A DNA stretch of 64,000 nt from Streptomyces sp. S.PB5 (GTDB taxonomy: Bacteria > Actinomycetota > Actinomycetes > Streptomycetales > Streptomycetaceae), in NCBI RefSeq assembly GCF_030403745.1, contig NZ_JAQMWP010000023.1, positions 62,001 to 126,000 of the forward strand. The letters are read 5' to 3'. Position 1 is the first letter of the stretch. Each line of letters opens with the position of its first letter. The notes under the pieces were generated by a model. It searched no databases. It was not told where the DNA came from and was given only the letters and a program-made list of their open reading frames with translations. The translations under genes were made by a program, and so were the position numbers. This document shows positions 53,328-61,727 of this stretch, in pieces.

Positions 53328-54140
53328 TCAGAACCCGGGGAAGAGGGAGCGCAGGTCCGCTAGGGTGACTGCCCCGGTGACCTGCACACGGTCCGTGGCC
53401 TGGTTGCGGCCATAGACGAGGCGCAGCACCGCCTCCGCTGTGCCGGTGACCGCGCCGTTTGGTTCGGCCGGCTCACACGGGTACAGATGGAGCTCGGCTC
53501 CCAGGTCCAGGAGCATGGTCCGGGACGGATCGCTCAGGGTGACCGCGAGCTGCCGGGTACCGAGCCGCGTGAGCGTGTCGGCGTCCCGGAATCGGGTGGC
53601 GACCAGGTCCAGCCGCTCCCACAGCAGCTGTACCTCCGGTGCCGGAATCTTCGCCTGGGGGTTAAGGGCCACTTCGATGTCCCAGGCGTGGACGGAATGC
53701 TCCGACAGCCGGTATCCGGCGTAGACCGGGATACTGAGCAGCCCGGCGAAGTACGGGACACGTACGGATTCCTGCTGTTGCGCGTCAAGTGAGTCCAGCA
53801 GCTGGAGGTGGCGGGCATCGGCGGACTGCCAGGCCTGCCGCTGCTCGGGACCGGAAAGGGCGTCCCACCGGTCCCACACCGGCATTACAGTCTGCCGACT
53901 CGGACCTGTCTTGTCGCCCGCGATACCGCGCTCCAGCAGGCCGGTCGAGATCTCGGCGGCGCTGCCGAGGTGGGACAGGACCTGCGCGATGCTCCATCCG
54001 TCGGCGAAGGAGGGCCGGTTCAGCTCCTTCTCGGACAGGGCGCCGACCGTCTCGGCCAGGCGCTCGGAGCTGGCGTGCAGAGCTGAGAGCCAGGGGTGGA
54101 GGCTGTTGGGGTTGTGGGTGGTTGGTGTGTGTGTCGTCAT
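53328..54140 (-). CDS. Mycothiol-dependent maleylpyruvate isomerase-like (DinB fold) protein
   Basis: A 270-residue MDMPI-like protein. The N-terminal four-helix DinB bundle has LHASSERLAETVGALSEKEL and FADGWSIAQVLSHLGSAAEI, whose His is one metal ligand; GYRLSEHSVHAWDIEVAL gives the other two. The C-terminal part is the MDMPI sterol-carrier-like domain. Known members use mycothiol and isomerise maleylpyruvate, but most of the family is uncharacterised. It follows the crotonase gene with one base between them, so the two act together. Confidence 0.82.
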   Translation of the reverse strand: MTTHTPTTHNPNSLHPWLSALHASSERLAETVGALSEKELNRPSFADGWSIAQVLSHLGSAAEISTGLLERGIAGDKTGPSRQTVMPVWDRWDALSGPEQRQAWQSADARHLQLLDSLDAQQQESVRVPYFAGLLSIPVYAGYRLSEHSVHAWDIEVALNPQAKIPAPEVQLLWERLDLVATRFRDADTLTRLGTRQLAVTLSDPSRTMLLDLGAELHLYPCEPAEPNGAVTGTAEAVLRLVYGRNQATDRVQVTGAVTLADLRSLFPGF

Positions 54141-54141
54141 G

Positions 54142-54909
54142 TCAGTGCTGCTGGTGGGCGAGGTCGGCGGCGGTGAGGCCTTCGAGGGCCATGCCGAGCT
54201 GGGTGCCTTCGGCCATGCGGCGGCTGATGCGCTGGCGCAGGGTGACGGCGAGGTAGCGGGTGAGCAGCTGGGGCTTGGCGGCCAGGTCCTCGGCGAGCTG
54301 CTGGGCGCGGGGCAGGACCTTGTCCAGGGGCAGGACTTCGGCGACGGCGCCCCAGCGTTCGGCCTGTTCGGCGGTGAAGGAGCCCTGGGTGAGGGTGAGG
54401 TAGCGGGTGCGGTTGAGGCCCAGGGCCTCTTCCCAGGCGATCTGGATGCCGTCGCCGGGGACGATGCCGAAGGTCAGGTGGGGGAAGTCGGTGAAGACGG
54501 TGGTGTCGGCGGCGATGACGATGTCCGCCAGCAGGGCGTACTCGCTGTGGACGGAGGCGGGCCCGTTGACCGCGGCGACGATGGGCATCTCCAGGTCGAC
54601 CAGGCGCTGCATCACGCGTCGGCCCTCGCCGAGGGTGCGGTCCCAGTTGGCAGGCTTGGTGATGTCGCCCAGGCTGGCGCCGTCGATGTCGGTCATGAAC
54701 CGGTCGCCGGTGCCGGTCAGCACCAGGACGCGGTTGTCGCGGTCCTCGCCGATCTCGAACAGGGCGCGCGGGAAGTCGGTGTGCATCTCGCCGGTGAAGG
54801 TGGCCGGACCGTCATCGGTGTGGAAACGCAGCGTCAGCACACCCGACGCCGTGCGGCTCATCGCCAGGTTCTTGAACGCGGTGAAGTAGGACGGGATCTG
54901 CTCGGACAC
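54142..54909 (-). CDS. Crotonase-fold hydrolase, 6-oxocamphor hydrolase-like
   Basis: A 255-residue crotonase-superfamily enzyme. It aligns with 6-oxocamphor hydrolase, which splits a C-C bond of a beta-diketone without CoA: FGIVPGDGIQIAWEEALGLN, TRYLTLTQGSFTAEQAERWG and YLAVTLRQRISRRMAEGTQL follow that protein. His43, His121, His144 and Asp153 fall where its catalytic His45, His122, His145 and Asp154 are. The CoA-binding oxyanion signature of normal hydratases is not obvious. GTG 54909 is used because GAGGAG lies nine bases before it. Retro-Claisen cleavage of a cyclic diketone is the proposed role. Confidence 0.75.
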   Translation of the reverse strand: MSEQIPSYFTAFKNLAMSRTASGVLTLRFHTDDGPATFTGEMHTDFPRALFEIGEDRDNRVLVLTGTGDRFMTDIDGASLGDITKPANWDRTLGEGRRVMQRLVDLEMPIVAAVNGPASVHSEYALLADIVIAADTTVFTDFPHLTFGIVPGDGIQIAWEEALGLNRTRYLTLTQGSFTAEQAERWGAVAEVLPLDKVLPRAQQLAEDLAAKPQLLTRYLAVTLRQRISRRMAEGTQLGMALEGLTAADLAHQQH

Positions 54910-55132
54910 GAAGGACTCCTCGGTAAGGGACAGGACGGTCGCTCCGCCCTTGCATCCCCACACAACTCCTGTTCTCGCGAAATCCATAGCCGCTGGTTAG
55001 AAGGCCTGCCAAGGGTGGTCATAAGCTCTTCGCATGGCCATCGGTACAGGCCTCGCCCCGCTTGTGCGGCTTCACGAAAGGCATGTCGTGGCAGTCTGCC
55101 CGTCGGATGCTATTCGGGTCACTGATGGTCGC

Positions 55133-55168
55133 CGATAAGGCCCGCCTTTGGATTGGGATGGCTTATCG
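55133..55168. promoter_or_regulatory. CGATAAG/CTTATCG inverted repeat upstream of truncated lysR
   Basis: CGATAAG at 55133-55139 and CTTATCG at 55162-55168 with a 22-base spacer lie 26 bases before the lysR remnant and about 220 bases upstream of the divergent crotonase gene. This could be a LysR-binding region; the regulator itself is truncated. Confidence 0.4.
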
Positions 55169-55194
55169 CTCGAGGGCCGTGATGCCATAGGGCT

Positions 55195-55680
55195 ATGGAG
55201 ATCAGAGCGATGCGAGCGTTTGTAGCGGTGGTCGAGGAGGGGAGCCTGTCCGCGGCCGCCCGGCGGATGCACATCAGCCAGCCCGCTCTGTCCCAGACCG
55301 TGAGTGCCCTGGAACGGGAATTCGGCGTCCAGCTGCTGATCCGCAGCTCCACAGGTGTACAGGCCACAGAGGCCGGCACAGCCCTGCTCACCGAAGCCCG
55401 GGCCGTGCTGGCACGCCATGACCAGGCACTCGCCGCCATGACGGCACGAACCGCCGCGGCCACCACCACACTGCGCATCGGCATTCCTCTGGAACTGCCG
55501 GCCGACCTCCTGTCCAAGGCGTTGCTCGATCTGTCTGCCGCCCATCCGGGCACGCGGGTCCAGGCGCGGCACCTGTCGACCTCCACTCAGCTGGCGGAAC
55601 TGCAGAACAACAGCCTCTCAGGCCTGAGGAGGGCAGCGCCGTGCAGCAGGCTGCCGTACTGTTGCACGACTCCCGGGTGA
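55195..55680 (+). pseudogene. Truncated LysR-family regulator
   Basis: The first 140 or so residues are a normal LysR regulator: MEIRAMRAFVAVVEEGSLSA, then MHISQPALSQTVSALEREFG, and the start of the effector domain (LRIGIPLELPADLLSKALLD). Similarity stops after TSTQLAELQNN near 55615, and the frame then runs out of phase into an unrelated gene, ending at 55680. Most of the effector domain is lost, so inducer response is unlikely. It is divergent from the crotonase operon, its probable former target. Confidence 0.8.
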
Positions 55681-55965
55681 CCGCCGCATTTCACCACCTG
55701 TCCGCCGTCACTCCGGGAGACCGGCAGATCGAGAAAGTCGGCACCGACGTACTCGTCCTGGGCAATGAGCGCGCCGCCACCGACACCCTTCAGGCACACG
55801 CCTCACGCCTGCCCGGCGCATGCGGCGTGTACGGCGTGTACGGCGGAAGACTGCGCAACGCCCGCCAAGTGGAGCCGCTGGTTGCCAACCTGATCTCGGT
55901 GAACCGCCACTACAAGGCTCACGCCAGCCTGCGCCTCAGCAACGTCGGAGGCAACAGCTCCGCCC
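55616..55965 (+). pseudogene. 3' remnant of F420-dependent NADP reductase (NpdG)
   Basis: Starting right where the LysR similarity ends, the frame reads LRPEEGSAVQQAAVLLHDSR, AAFHHLSAV, KVGTDVLVLGNERAATDTL and NARQVEPLVANLISVNRHYK with AHASLRLSNV at the end. These match the C-terminal half of NPDG reductases, which pass hydride between NADPH and cofactor F420 in actinomycetes. The nucleotide-binding N-terminus is absent, and a duplicated YGVYG and readthrough follow. A deletion probably fused the lysR 5' part to this 3' part. Confidence 0.7.
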
Positions 55966-56250
55966 TCACGTTCGTCCCCGATCTGTACAGCCATGGGACG
56001 CAACCAGGCTGTCATCGGCACCGTTCAAGTGCGTGCGGTCGGCGGGGAATCCGTCACCACTTCCTACGAATGCCATATCCGAAGGTCACGCGTTCGAGGG
56101 GAGTACACGAGTCTCCGGTCCGGGGCATGGGGTCGAGGGACCGGGCGACGACGGTGGGCGGCCACCCGGCCGCGTCCGGAGGCAGATCACGCCGCGGATG
56201 CCGGTGTCAGGGCTGCGTTTCCCTGCCGACCTGCGGGGCCGGTACGGAGG

Positions 56251-57729
56251 TCACGTGACCGCTGGGGGCAGCCACTGACCATTCCGGCACGCGGCGACAG
56301 CCCTGTCCAGGGTCTGGTGGTCGGCCCAGCTTCCGTGGAAGCCGAACGGGACCCGGCTGGGGAGCTTGACCCGGCACAGCGGGACGCGGCGCAGGTCTGC
56401 GGCGTCGTGGATCAGGAGTTCGCTGAGGCCGGTGGCCCGGTTCCACCACAGCGAGAGCAAGTAGCCGTCGTCCTCGCCGCGGGGATCCTCGCGGGCGACG
56501 AAGACCGGTTCACCGGGGCTGGTGAGGCCGTCCGGTCCTTCGACGACGGTGGTGTGGTCGAGGAGGTAGTCGTGGCGGGCCAGTCCGTCGGACAGGGTGT
56601 CGTCCGCCAGACCGCGCGTGGTGACGAAGTAGCCGTAGCGGTGCGGCCGGCCCAGGCACGCGTCGTTGATCTTGGGGAACTCCCCGGCGATTCCGCTGAT
56701 CATCTCCTCCTTGACGCGTCCGGTCGCCAGGTCGACGCTCCACCGGTACGGCAGAGCAGGGGGGAACCACTCGTGGGAACCGATCGGCGCGGCGAGGCGA
56801 TCGGCCGGTGTGCCGAGCCGGGTGATGCGATGCCCGTCGATCACCAGCTCGCCGTCCTGCTCGTAGGCGTTGAAGAAGTGGGTGTTGGCGAACTGTCCGC
56901 CGGCCTCGTGCCAGGTGACCTGGTGGCTGCGGCGGTCCATCAGGACGATCTGCGTGCCGTGGTCGAGGGAGTTCTCGTCCCACACCACCCCTGGACGTCC
57001 CTGGGGGATCAGATCGAGGCGGAACTGGGCGGGCGTGACGAAGAAGACGGCGTAGTGGTCGCTTACCGCGAAGTCGTGCATGAGGACGGGCACCCCGATG
57101 TCGAAGGAATGCGAGTCGATGATTTCGGCGGTCTTCACATCGGCGCGGTACCAGGTGATGGTCGGGCCGGTGGCGGCGAAGAACAGCATGTCGCCGCTGT
57201 CGGGGTCGATCTTGTAGTGGGCGGTGCACAGGACGTCGATGCCGCCGTGGAAGTCGTATGTGCCAAGGGTCTTCAGGGTCTCCGGGTCCATCGCGTGCGG
57301 CAGTCCGCCCTCGTAGTAGACGAGGAGACGGTCGTCGAAGATGCCGACGTTGGTGTTGGCGACGTTCTTGGCCGGCGGGGCTCCGTCGGGCAGCCGTCCG
57401 GGTGTGCCGCCATTGACGAAGCCGCTGTAGACGGCCTCACCGGCCTCGACCTCCACCTTCATGGAGTCGCTCTCGACCCAGCGGGTGCGGTAGGCGGCCC
57501 GGCCGTCGCGCAGGTAGATACCGCAGACCATGCCGTCGCCCTCCCACCAGTGATAGCGGTCGGTGTTGCGGGGCTGGAAGCGGGGGTTGGAGGTGACGCG
57601 GAACAGCGCGCCGGAGAGGTCGGCCGGGATCTCCCCGTCGACCTGCAGGTCGTACGCCTCGTTCTCCTCCCTCCACGGGGCGAAGGGTCCGTGGAGGAAC
57701 TTGTTGTCGGTGGGCCGGGGAATGCTCAT
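56251..57729 (-). CDS. Carotenoid cleavage-type dioxygenase (lignostilbene/isoeugenol oxygenase-like)
   Basis: A 492-residue seven-bladed propeller oxygenase. The four iron-binding histidines are present: His171 (TAHYKID), His218 (LMHDFAVSDHY), His284 (ANTHFFNAYE) and His465 (FGFHGSWAD). NPRFQPRNTDRYHWWEGDGM is the family N-terminal region. These enzymes cut an exocyclic double bond of carotenoids, stilbenes or phenylpropenes into two aldehydes. The aldehyde dehydrogenase 62 bases upstream in the same operon favours an aromatic alkene such as a stilbene or isoeugenol over a carotenoid. Confidence 0.87.
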   Translation of the reverse strand: MSIPRPTDNKFLHGPFAPWREENEAYDLQVDGEIPADLSGALFRVTSNPRFQPRNTDRYHWWEGDGMVCGIYLRDGRAAYRTRWVESDSMKVEVEAGEAVYSGFVNGGTPGRLPDGAPPAKNVANTNVGIFDDRLLVYYEGGLPHAMDPETLKTLGTYDFHGGIDVLCTAHYKIDPDSGDMLFFAATGPTITWYRADVKTAEIIDSHSFDIGVPVLMHDFAVSDHYAVFFVTPAQFRLDLIPQGRPGVVWDENSLDHGTQIVLMDRRSHQVTWHEAGGQFANTHFFNAYEQDGELVIDGHRITRLGTPADRLAAPIGSHEWFPPALPYRWSVDLATGRVKEEMISGIAGEFPKINDACLGRPHRYGYFVTTRGLADDTLSDGLARHDYLLDHTTVVEGPDGLTSPGEPVFVAREDPRGEDDGYLLSLWWNRATGLSELLIHDAADLRRVPLCRVKLPSRVPFGFHGSWADHQTLDRAVAACRNGQWLPPAVT

Positions 57730-57791
57730 GTACGTGCTCCAGGGATCGGGCGGGCCGGGATGACGGACGTCTCGGAAGAGGCGATGGCCCC

Positions 57792-59255
57792 TCAGAACGG
57801 GTAGTGCGGGAGTTCACCGCGTACGGTGACCCACTGCTGTTCGGTGAAGGCTTCGAGGTTGGCGGCGGAGCCGCCGTGGCGGGAGCCGTTGCCGGAGTCG
57901 CCGACCCCGCCGAAGGGGATGATCGCTTCGTCATTGACGGTCTGGTCGTTGATGTGGACGAGGCCGGTGGGTACGCGCTCCGCGAGGGCCAGGCCCTTCA
58001 TGACATCCCGGGTCAGGATGCCCAGGGACAGCCCGTAGTCGCTCTCGGCGGCCAGCCTGGCCGCCTCGTCCACGTCCCGGAAGGAGACGACGGGCGCCAC
58101 GGGTCCGAAGATCTCCTCCGCGTAGGCGGGTGCGGTGAGCGGCACGCCGGTGAGCACGGTGGGCCGGTAGAACAGGCCCTCGTACCTGCCACCAGCCGCC
58201 AACGTGGCACCGGCCGCGACGGTGTCGGTGACGATGCTGTGCACACGGTCGCGCTGGCCCTCGTCGATGATCGGCCCCACGGCGACGTTCTCGTCGGCCG
58301 GATCCCCTACGGGCAGCGCCTCGGCGTGCTGTGCGAGCAGGGCCGCGTAGTCGTCGGCGACTGAGCGGTGGACGAGGTGGCGGCTGCTGGCCATGCAGAT
58401 CTGGCCGGCGTGGACGAAGGATCCCCACGCTCCCACCGAGGCGGCCTTCTCCAGGTCGACGTCGTCCATCACGACCAGCGCCGAGTTGCCTCCCAACTCC
58501 AGGTGGACCCGCTTGAGGTGGCGTGCCGCGGCGACGCCGATGGCGCGGCCGGCCCGGGTGGAGCCGGTGAACGCGATGACGGGGATCCTCGGGTGCTCGA
58601 CGACGGCGGCGCCCACGTCCGCTCCGCCCGGCAGGACGTGCAGCAGACCGGGCGGCAGACCCGCCTCCTCGAAGACACGGGCGAAGGCCAGGCCACCACT
58701 GACCGCCGTGCGCGGGTCCGGCTTGAGGACGACCGCGTTACCGAGGGCCAGCGCCGGGGCCACGGCCCGCATCCCCAGGATGATCGGCGCGTTGAACGGG
58801 GAGATCACCCCGACGACGCCGACGGGAACCCGGCGAGCGAACGACAGCCGTTCCTGCCCGGAGCGCAGCAGTTCGCCGTACGGCGCCCCGGCCAGGGCCG
58901 CGGCCTCGTGGCACTCGTCCGCACCACCGCTGGTGACCTGCAGGGCCGCGAACGGCCGAATCGCCCCGGACTCCCGCATCAGCCAGGTCTCGATCTCCAC
59001 CTGGTGATCCTCGAAGAGCCGAGCGGCGCGGCGCAGTACGGCCGCGCGATCGGAGTACGGCCGGGCGGCCCACTCCCGCTGGGCCTGCACCGCCTGTTCC
59101 ACCGCCTTGTCCACGTCGGCCGACGTGGCCGAGCCGACACGGCCCAGCGTCCTGCCGGTGGCGGGCTCGACGGCGTCGTACACCTCACCCGAGCCGCTGA
59201 TCCACCCACCGGAGAAGATCCGGCCTTCCCAGGTGCTGCTGTCCAGAAGAGTCAT
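57792..59255 (-). CDS. NAD(P)-dependent aldehyde dehydrogenase (vanillin/benzaldehyde type)
   Basis: A 487-residue ALDH. Catalytic Glu253 is in HLELGGNSAL and Cys287 in HAGQICMASSR; GVVGVISPFNAPIILGMRAV and EEIFGPVAPVVSF are the usual surrounding motifs. The GQICMASSR form with the short N-terminus resembles benzaldehyde/vanillin dehydrogenases. It lies between the MFS gene and the carotenoid-type oxygenase in one leftward operon and would oxidise the aldehydes that oxygenase releases. Confidence 0.92.
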   Translation of the reverse strand: MTLLDSSTWEGRIFSGGWISGSGEVYDAVEPATGRTLGRVGSATSADVDKAVEQAVQAQREWAARPYSDRAAVLRRAARLFEDHQVEIETWLMRESGAIRPFAALQVTSGGADECHEAAALAGAPYGELLRSGQERLSFARRVPVGVVGVISPFNAPIILGMRAVAPALALGNAVVLKPDPRTAVSGGLAFARVFEEAGLPPGLLHVLPGGADVGAAVVEHPRIPVIAFTGSTRAGRAIGVAAARHLKRVHLELGGNSALVVMDDVDLEKAASVGAWGSFVHAGQICMASSRHLVHRSVADDYAALLAQHAEALPVGDPADENVAVGPIIDEGQRDRVHSIVTDTVAAGATLAAGGRYEGLFYRPTVLTGVPLTAPAYAEEIFGPVAPVVSFRDVDEAARLAAESDYGLSLGILTRDVMKGLALAERVPTGLVHINDQTVNDEAIIPFGGVGDSGNGSRHGGSAANLEAFTEQQWVTVRGELPHYPF

Positions 59256-59310
59256 GATTTTCCATTCTGCGTGTCGTCATAGTGCCGGTTGCGCTATCAG
59301 GGCTGGGGGG

Positions 59311-60984
59311 TCAGGGGCTGGTGGACGGATTGATGGCCGCGGTGCCCGAAGAGGCGGGGACGTCGGTGCTCGCCGGTGTGACCGATGTGGCGTTTGTGCC
59401 TTCGGCGAGCCGTTCGGCGGCCTCGTCCATGACGCCGCCGCGACCTAGGGCGAGGACGGCGATGACCGCGCCGACCAGGCTGGCAGCGGCGCATACGTAC
59501 ACGCCGAGGTCGAGACCCGTCTCGAGGGCTTCGCGGGCGAGCGGGACCACGGTGCGCGACAGCTCACCGAGGTCCGCGTTCGCGGCAGCTAGAGCGCCGC
59601 CCTCGTCGTTCACCGCCTTGGCCGCGCCCAGCGCCTGTGCGGGGAGCCCGGAGGAGTCGAGCTTCCCGGACAGGGCACTGCTCGCCGTTCCGAGGGCGAC
59701 GGCGCTGGCGACCGCCGGGCCGAGGGCCTGACCGGACTCGCGGACGAGGCTGGTGACCGCGCTGGCCATACCGGCATGCCGGATACCTGCGGCGCCGACC
59801 GCGACTGCCGTCAAGGCGGAGAACATCGTGATGAAGCCGATCCCCAGCAACAGGATCGGTCCGACCATCGGCGGGAGGGCCGTGCTGTCAGCCGGCAGCA
59901 GGGCCATCCAGATCTGACCCGTGGCCAGAGACAGCAGCCCGCAGACCAGCAGCATGCGGGGGTGCACGCGCTGCAGCAGCATCGGCAGGACCGGGGTGAG
60001 CAGCACCGGCACCACCTGGACGAGGGCCAGGGGGAGGGAAGCCCGCAGTGGGGAGAGATGGTGGACGGCCTCCAGCTTGAGGGTCAACAAGTACGCCGTG
60101 CCGATGAAGCCGAACAGGGCCAGCAATCCGATGGCGGCGGCCGCGGCGAAGGACGGGTTGAGGAACAGCTCCAGCCGCAGCATGGGTGCCCGCGACCCGC
60201 GTTCCACGACGAGGAAGGCCACGAACGCGGCGAGGGCGATCATGAAGGCGAGCACGATGTGAGGCTCGGAGTAGCCGTCGTTGGCCCCCTCGATGACGGC
60301 GTAGAGCAGCGCCAGCAGGGACACGGCGATGGTGATCTGTCCCGGCCAGTCGAGGCCGCGTCCGGCGGGCTGCCGGGAGTCGACCATCCAGCGGGCGCTG
60401 ACGACCGCGGTGACCAGCCCGAGCGCCGCGAGCGGGACGAAGGCCCAACCCCAATCGGTGTGTTCGGCTGTGAACCCGCTGATCAGCGGAGAGATCAAGG
60501 AACCGAAGGCGAGACTGATCGCCCAGTACGACAGGGCGCGAGCGCGGGTGGCCGGATCGGGGGTGCCCGCGACAATCACCGCAAGGGATGAGGGGAAGAT
60601 CGCGGCGGCACCCAGTCCGGCGACGGCCTGGCCGGCGAGGAGCTGGGGCAGCGAACCCGAGGTGGCGGCGACCAGACAGCCCGCCGTGATCAGCAGCCCA
60701 CCGACGACGAGAAGGCGTTTGCGCCCGAACAAGTCACCGAGGACCCCGTAGTTCAGCTCCAGGATCGCCGTGGGAAGGATGAACGCGGCCGGGATCCAGG
60801 CCAGCGCGGCAGCCGACACCCCGAGGTCACGCTGGATCTCCCCGATGAGCGGGGACGCGAGCGGGACGCCGATCTGGGCCACGCAGATGGCGACGCACGC
60901 GGCGATGAGCGTGGCACGGCTCAGCAGAGCTGAACTGTTCAGCTTATCCGGGGGCGCGGACCTGGCGGGATGGGGACGGGTCAT
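59311..60984 (-). CDS. MFS transporter, DHA2 (14 TMS)
   Basis: A 557-residue transporter with about fourteen hydrophobic segments. Motif A appears as GVLGDLFGRKRLLVVGGLLI, and WIPAAFILPTAILELNYGVL and GLGAAAIFPSSLAVIVAGTP mark the N-terminal half; a long Ala/Ser/Thr tail ends it. It is first in the operon, with GGAGG before the ATG. Import or export of the aromatic substrate is likely. Divergent from the VOC dioxygenase operon with 220 bases between, which must hold both promoters; I see no clear operator there. Confidence 0.9.
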   Translation of the reverse strand: MTRPHPARSAPPDKLNSSALLSRATLIAACVAICVAQIGVPLASPLIGEIQRDLGVSAAALAWIPAAFILPTAILELNYGVLGDLFGRKRLLVVGGLLITAGCLVAATSGSLPQLLAGQAVAGLGAAAIFPSSLAVIVAGTPDPATRARALSYWAISLAFGSLISPLISGFTAEHTDWGWAFVPLAALGLVTAVVSARWMVDSRQPAGRGLDWPGQITIAVSLLALLYAVIEGANDGYSEPHIVLAFMIALAAFVAFLVVERGSRAPMLRLELFLNPSFAAAAAIGLLALFGFIGTAYLLTLKLEAVHHLSPLRASLPLALVQVVPVLLTPVLPMLLQRVHPRMLLVCGLLSLATGQIWMALLPADSTALPPMVGPILLLGIGFITMFSALTAVAVGAAGIRHAGMASAVTSLVRESGQALGPAVASAVALGTASSALSGKLDSSGLPAQALGAAKAVNDEGGALAAANADLGELSRTVVPLAREALETGLDLGVYVCAAASLVGAVIAVLALGRGGVMDEAAERLAEGTNATSVTPASTDVPASSGTAAINPSTSP

Positions 60985-61204
60985 GAGGGGCCTCCTGCAG
61001 GGCTCGGGCGAAGTCCGCCGACTGGCCGAGACCCCGAGATCGAGTGTCTCACTTATCCGGACTCCAATCTTGCTTTTCAGGACGTTGCAGCCAACACAGC
61101 CCGCACGTCAAGGGTTAAGACCGACATTCGCTGCGATTGACGCGCCCAGATCAGACCTCTATCGTCCTGCAAAACAGAGTACTTGACCTGAATAAGGAGA
61201 CACT

Positions 61205-61699
61205 ATGGCGATCACTGGACTGGGACACACCGGCTTCTGGGTCGACGACCTCGAGAAGATGCGGGACTTCTACGCGCGCGTCCTGGGGCTGACCGTGACC
61301 GACGAGGACGAGGAGCGGGGCATCGTCTTCTTCTCCTCCCGCCCCGACGAGGAGCACCACGAGTTCGTGCTCCAGCGGGGCCGGACCGCCCCTCCCGGTG
61401 CCAAGCTGACCCACCAGGTGTCGTGGCGGGTGGACTGCCTGGAGTCGATCATCGAGTTCCACCACCGGTTCCGCCGCGAGGGCATCAAGGTTCAGCAGGA
61501 GGTCACCCACGGCAACGCGATCGGGATCTACTTCTTCGACCCCGAGGGCAACCGCAACGAGGTCTATCTGCGCATCGAACGCGACGTGCGCCAGCCGTTC
61601 CGCAAGACGATCGACCTCGACCGGTCCCCCGACGAGATCTTCGCCGAGGCCGAACGGCTGCTGACCCAGGGCGGTCCCGCCTACCAGCCGGTCCAGTGA
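61205..61699 (+). CDS. Single-domain-pair VOC protein, extradiol dioxygenase-like
   Basis: A 164-residue vicinal-oxygen-chelate protein. Ligand positions are filled by His8 (GHTGFWVDD), His70 (LTHQVSWRV) and Glu119 (NRNEVYLRI), as in small 2,3-dihydroxyphenyl-type dioxygenases and catechol 2,3-dioxygenase-like proteins. AAGGAG lies seven bases before the ATG. It begins an operon with a flavin hydroxylase 28 bases on and an FAH-type hydrolase, so ring opening of the hydroxylated product is the likely job. Confidence 0.85.
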   Translation: MAITGLGHTGFWVDDLEKMRDFYARVLGLTVTDEDEERGIVFFSSRPDEEHHEFVLQRGRTAPPGAKLTHQVSWRVDCLESIIEFHHRFRREGIKVQQEVTHGNAIGIYFFDPEGNRNEVYLRIERDVRQPFRKTIDLDRSPDEIFAEAERLLTQGGPAYQPVQ

Positions 61700-61727
61700 C
61701 CCCTTCCCCGCGACGGAGCGCCCCTTG

